Source: Candidatus Poribacteria bacterium
Lineage (GTDB): Bacteria > Poribacteria > WGA-4E > WGA-3G
Direction of reading: 5' to 3'
NCBI GenBank assembly: GCA_009835515.1
Contig: VXXH01000708.1
Span: forward strand, 1-6,003
Length of the DNA stretch: 6,003 bases
Shown in pieces: positions 5,975 through 6,003 of the stretch. Under the pieces are notes generated by a model that worked only from the letters and a program-made list of their open reading frames with translations, searched no databases and was not told the origin of the DNA. The position numbers were made by a program, and so were the translations under genes. The stretch's first letter is position 1. Every line of letters begins with the position of its first letter.

Positions 5975-6003
5975 CGATGACTGACGACTCCTTTAGTTAA
6001 AAG

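Overview
The window looks like a chromosomal piece of an uncultured bacterium with mid-range GC. My best guess is Candidatus Poribacteria or a close relative. Three things point there. The exported WD40 protein opens with a Gly-rich stretch followed by a V-x-x-SPDG / GVWLY first blade, a style I associate with the many secreted WD40 proteins of that lineage. The gene mix (C-N hydrolase, exported prenyltransferase-repeat toroid, Gfo/Idh/MocA oxidoreductase, RidA-like protein) fits. The spacers carry 'TTTTCAGT'-type repeats and a 'GGG-TTT-CC-AAA-CCC'-type palindrome that I recall from such genomes. The taxonomic call is recognition, not a computed placement.

Layout: at the left edge a sigma70-like promoter (2-30) and a strong Shine-Dalgarno drive a plus-strand gene (81-2054) for an exported 657-residue WD40 protein with 13 recognisable blades. 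It converges, across a 79-base gap with a weak hairpin, on a minus-strand pair: an exported alpha/alpha-toroid protein of the prenyltransferase/squalene-oxidase-repeat type (2986-4098), followed 30 bases later by a nitrilase-superfamily C-N hydrolase (2134-2955). A spacer of about 350 bases (4099-4450) holds the probable promoter of that pair and two repeat-like relics, but no gene I can support. Upstream lies a second minus-strand pair: a Gfo/Idh/MocA NAD(P)-dependent oxidoreductase (4853-5887) and a RidA-family protein (4451-4840) whose ribosome binding site overlaps the oxidoreductase stop codon. The right edge (5888-6003) is a repeat-rich spacer: three tandem AGTTTTC heptamers and a larger imperfect inverted repeat, lying almost against the oxidoreductase start codon.

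How the genes work together: the Gfo/Idh-RidA pair is almost certainly one operon and plausibly handles a sugar, polyol or amino-derivative substrate, which the sequence does not name. The toroid-hydrolase pair is probably co-transcribed, but one product is predicted to be exported and the other cytoplasmic, so a shared pathway is not evident. I found no mobile element with a transposase, no CRISPR array, no tRNA or rRNA, and no convincing new multi-gene system. The most interesting points are the repeat replacing a normal ribosome-binding region at 5888-5916, the RidA homologue lacking the catalytic arginine, and the cysteine-free, DxDD-free exported toroid.
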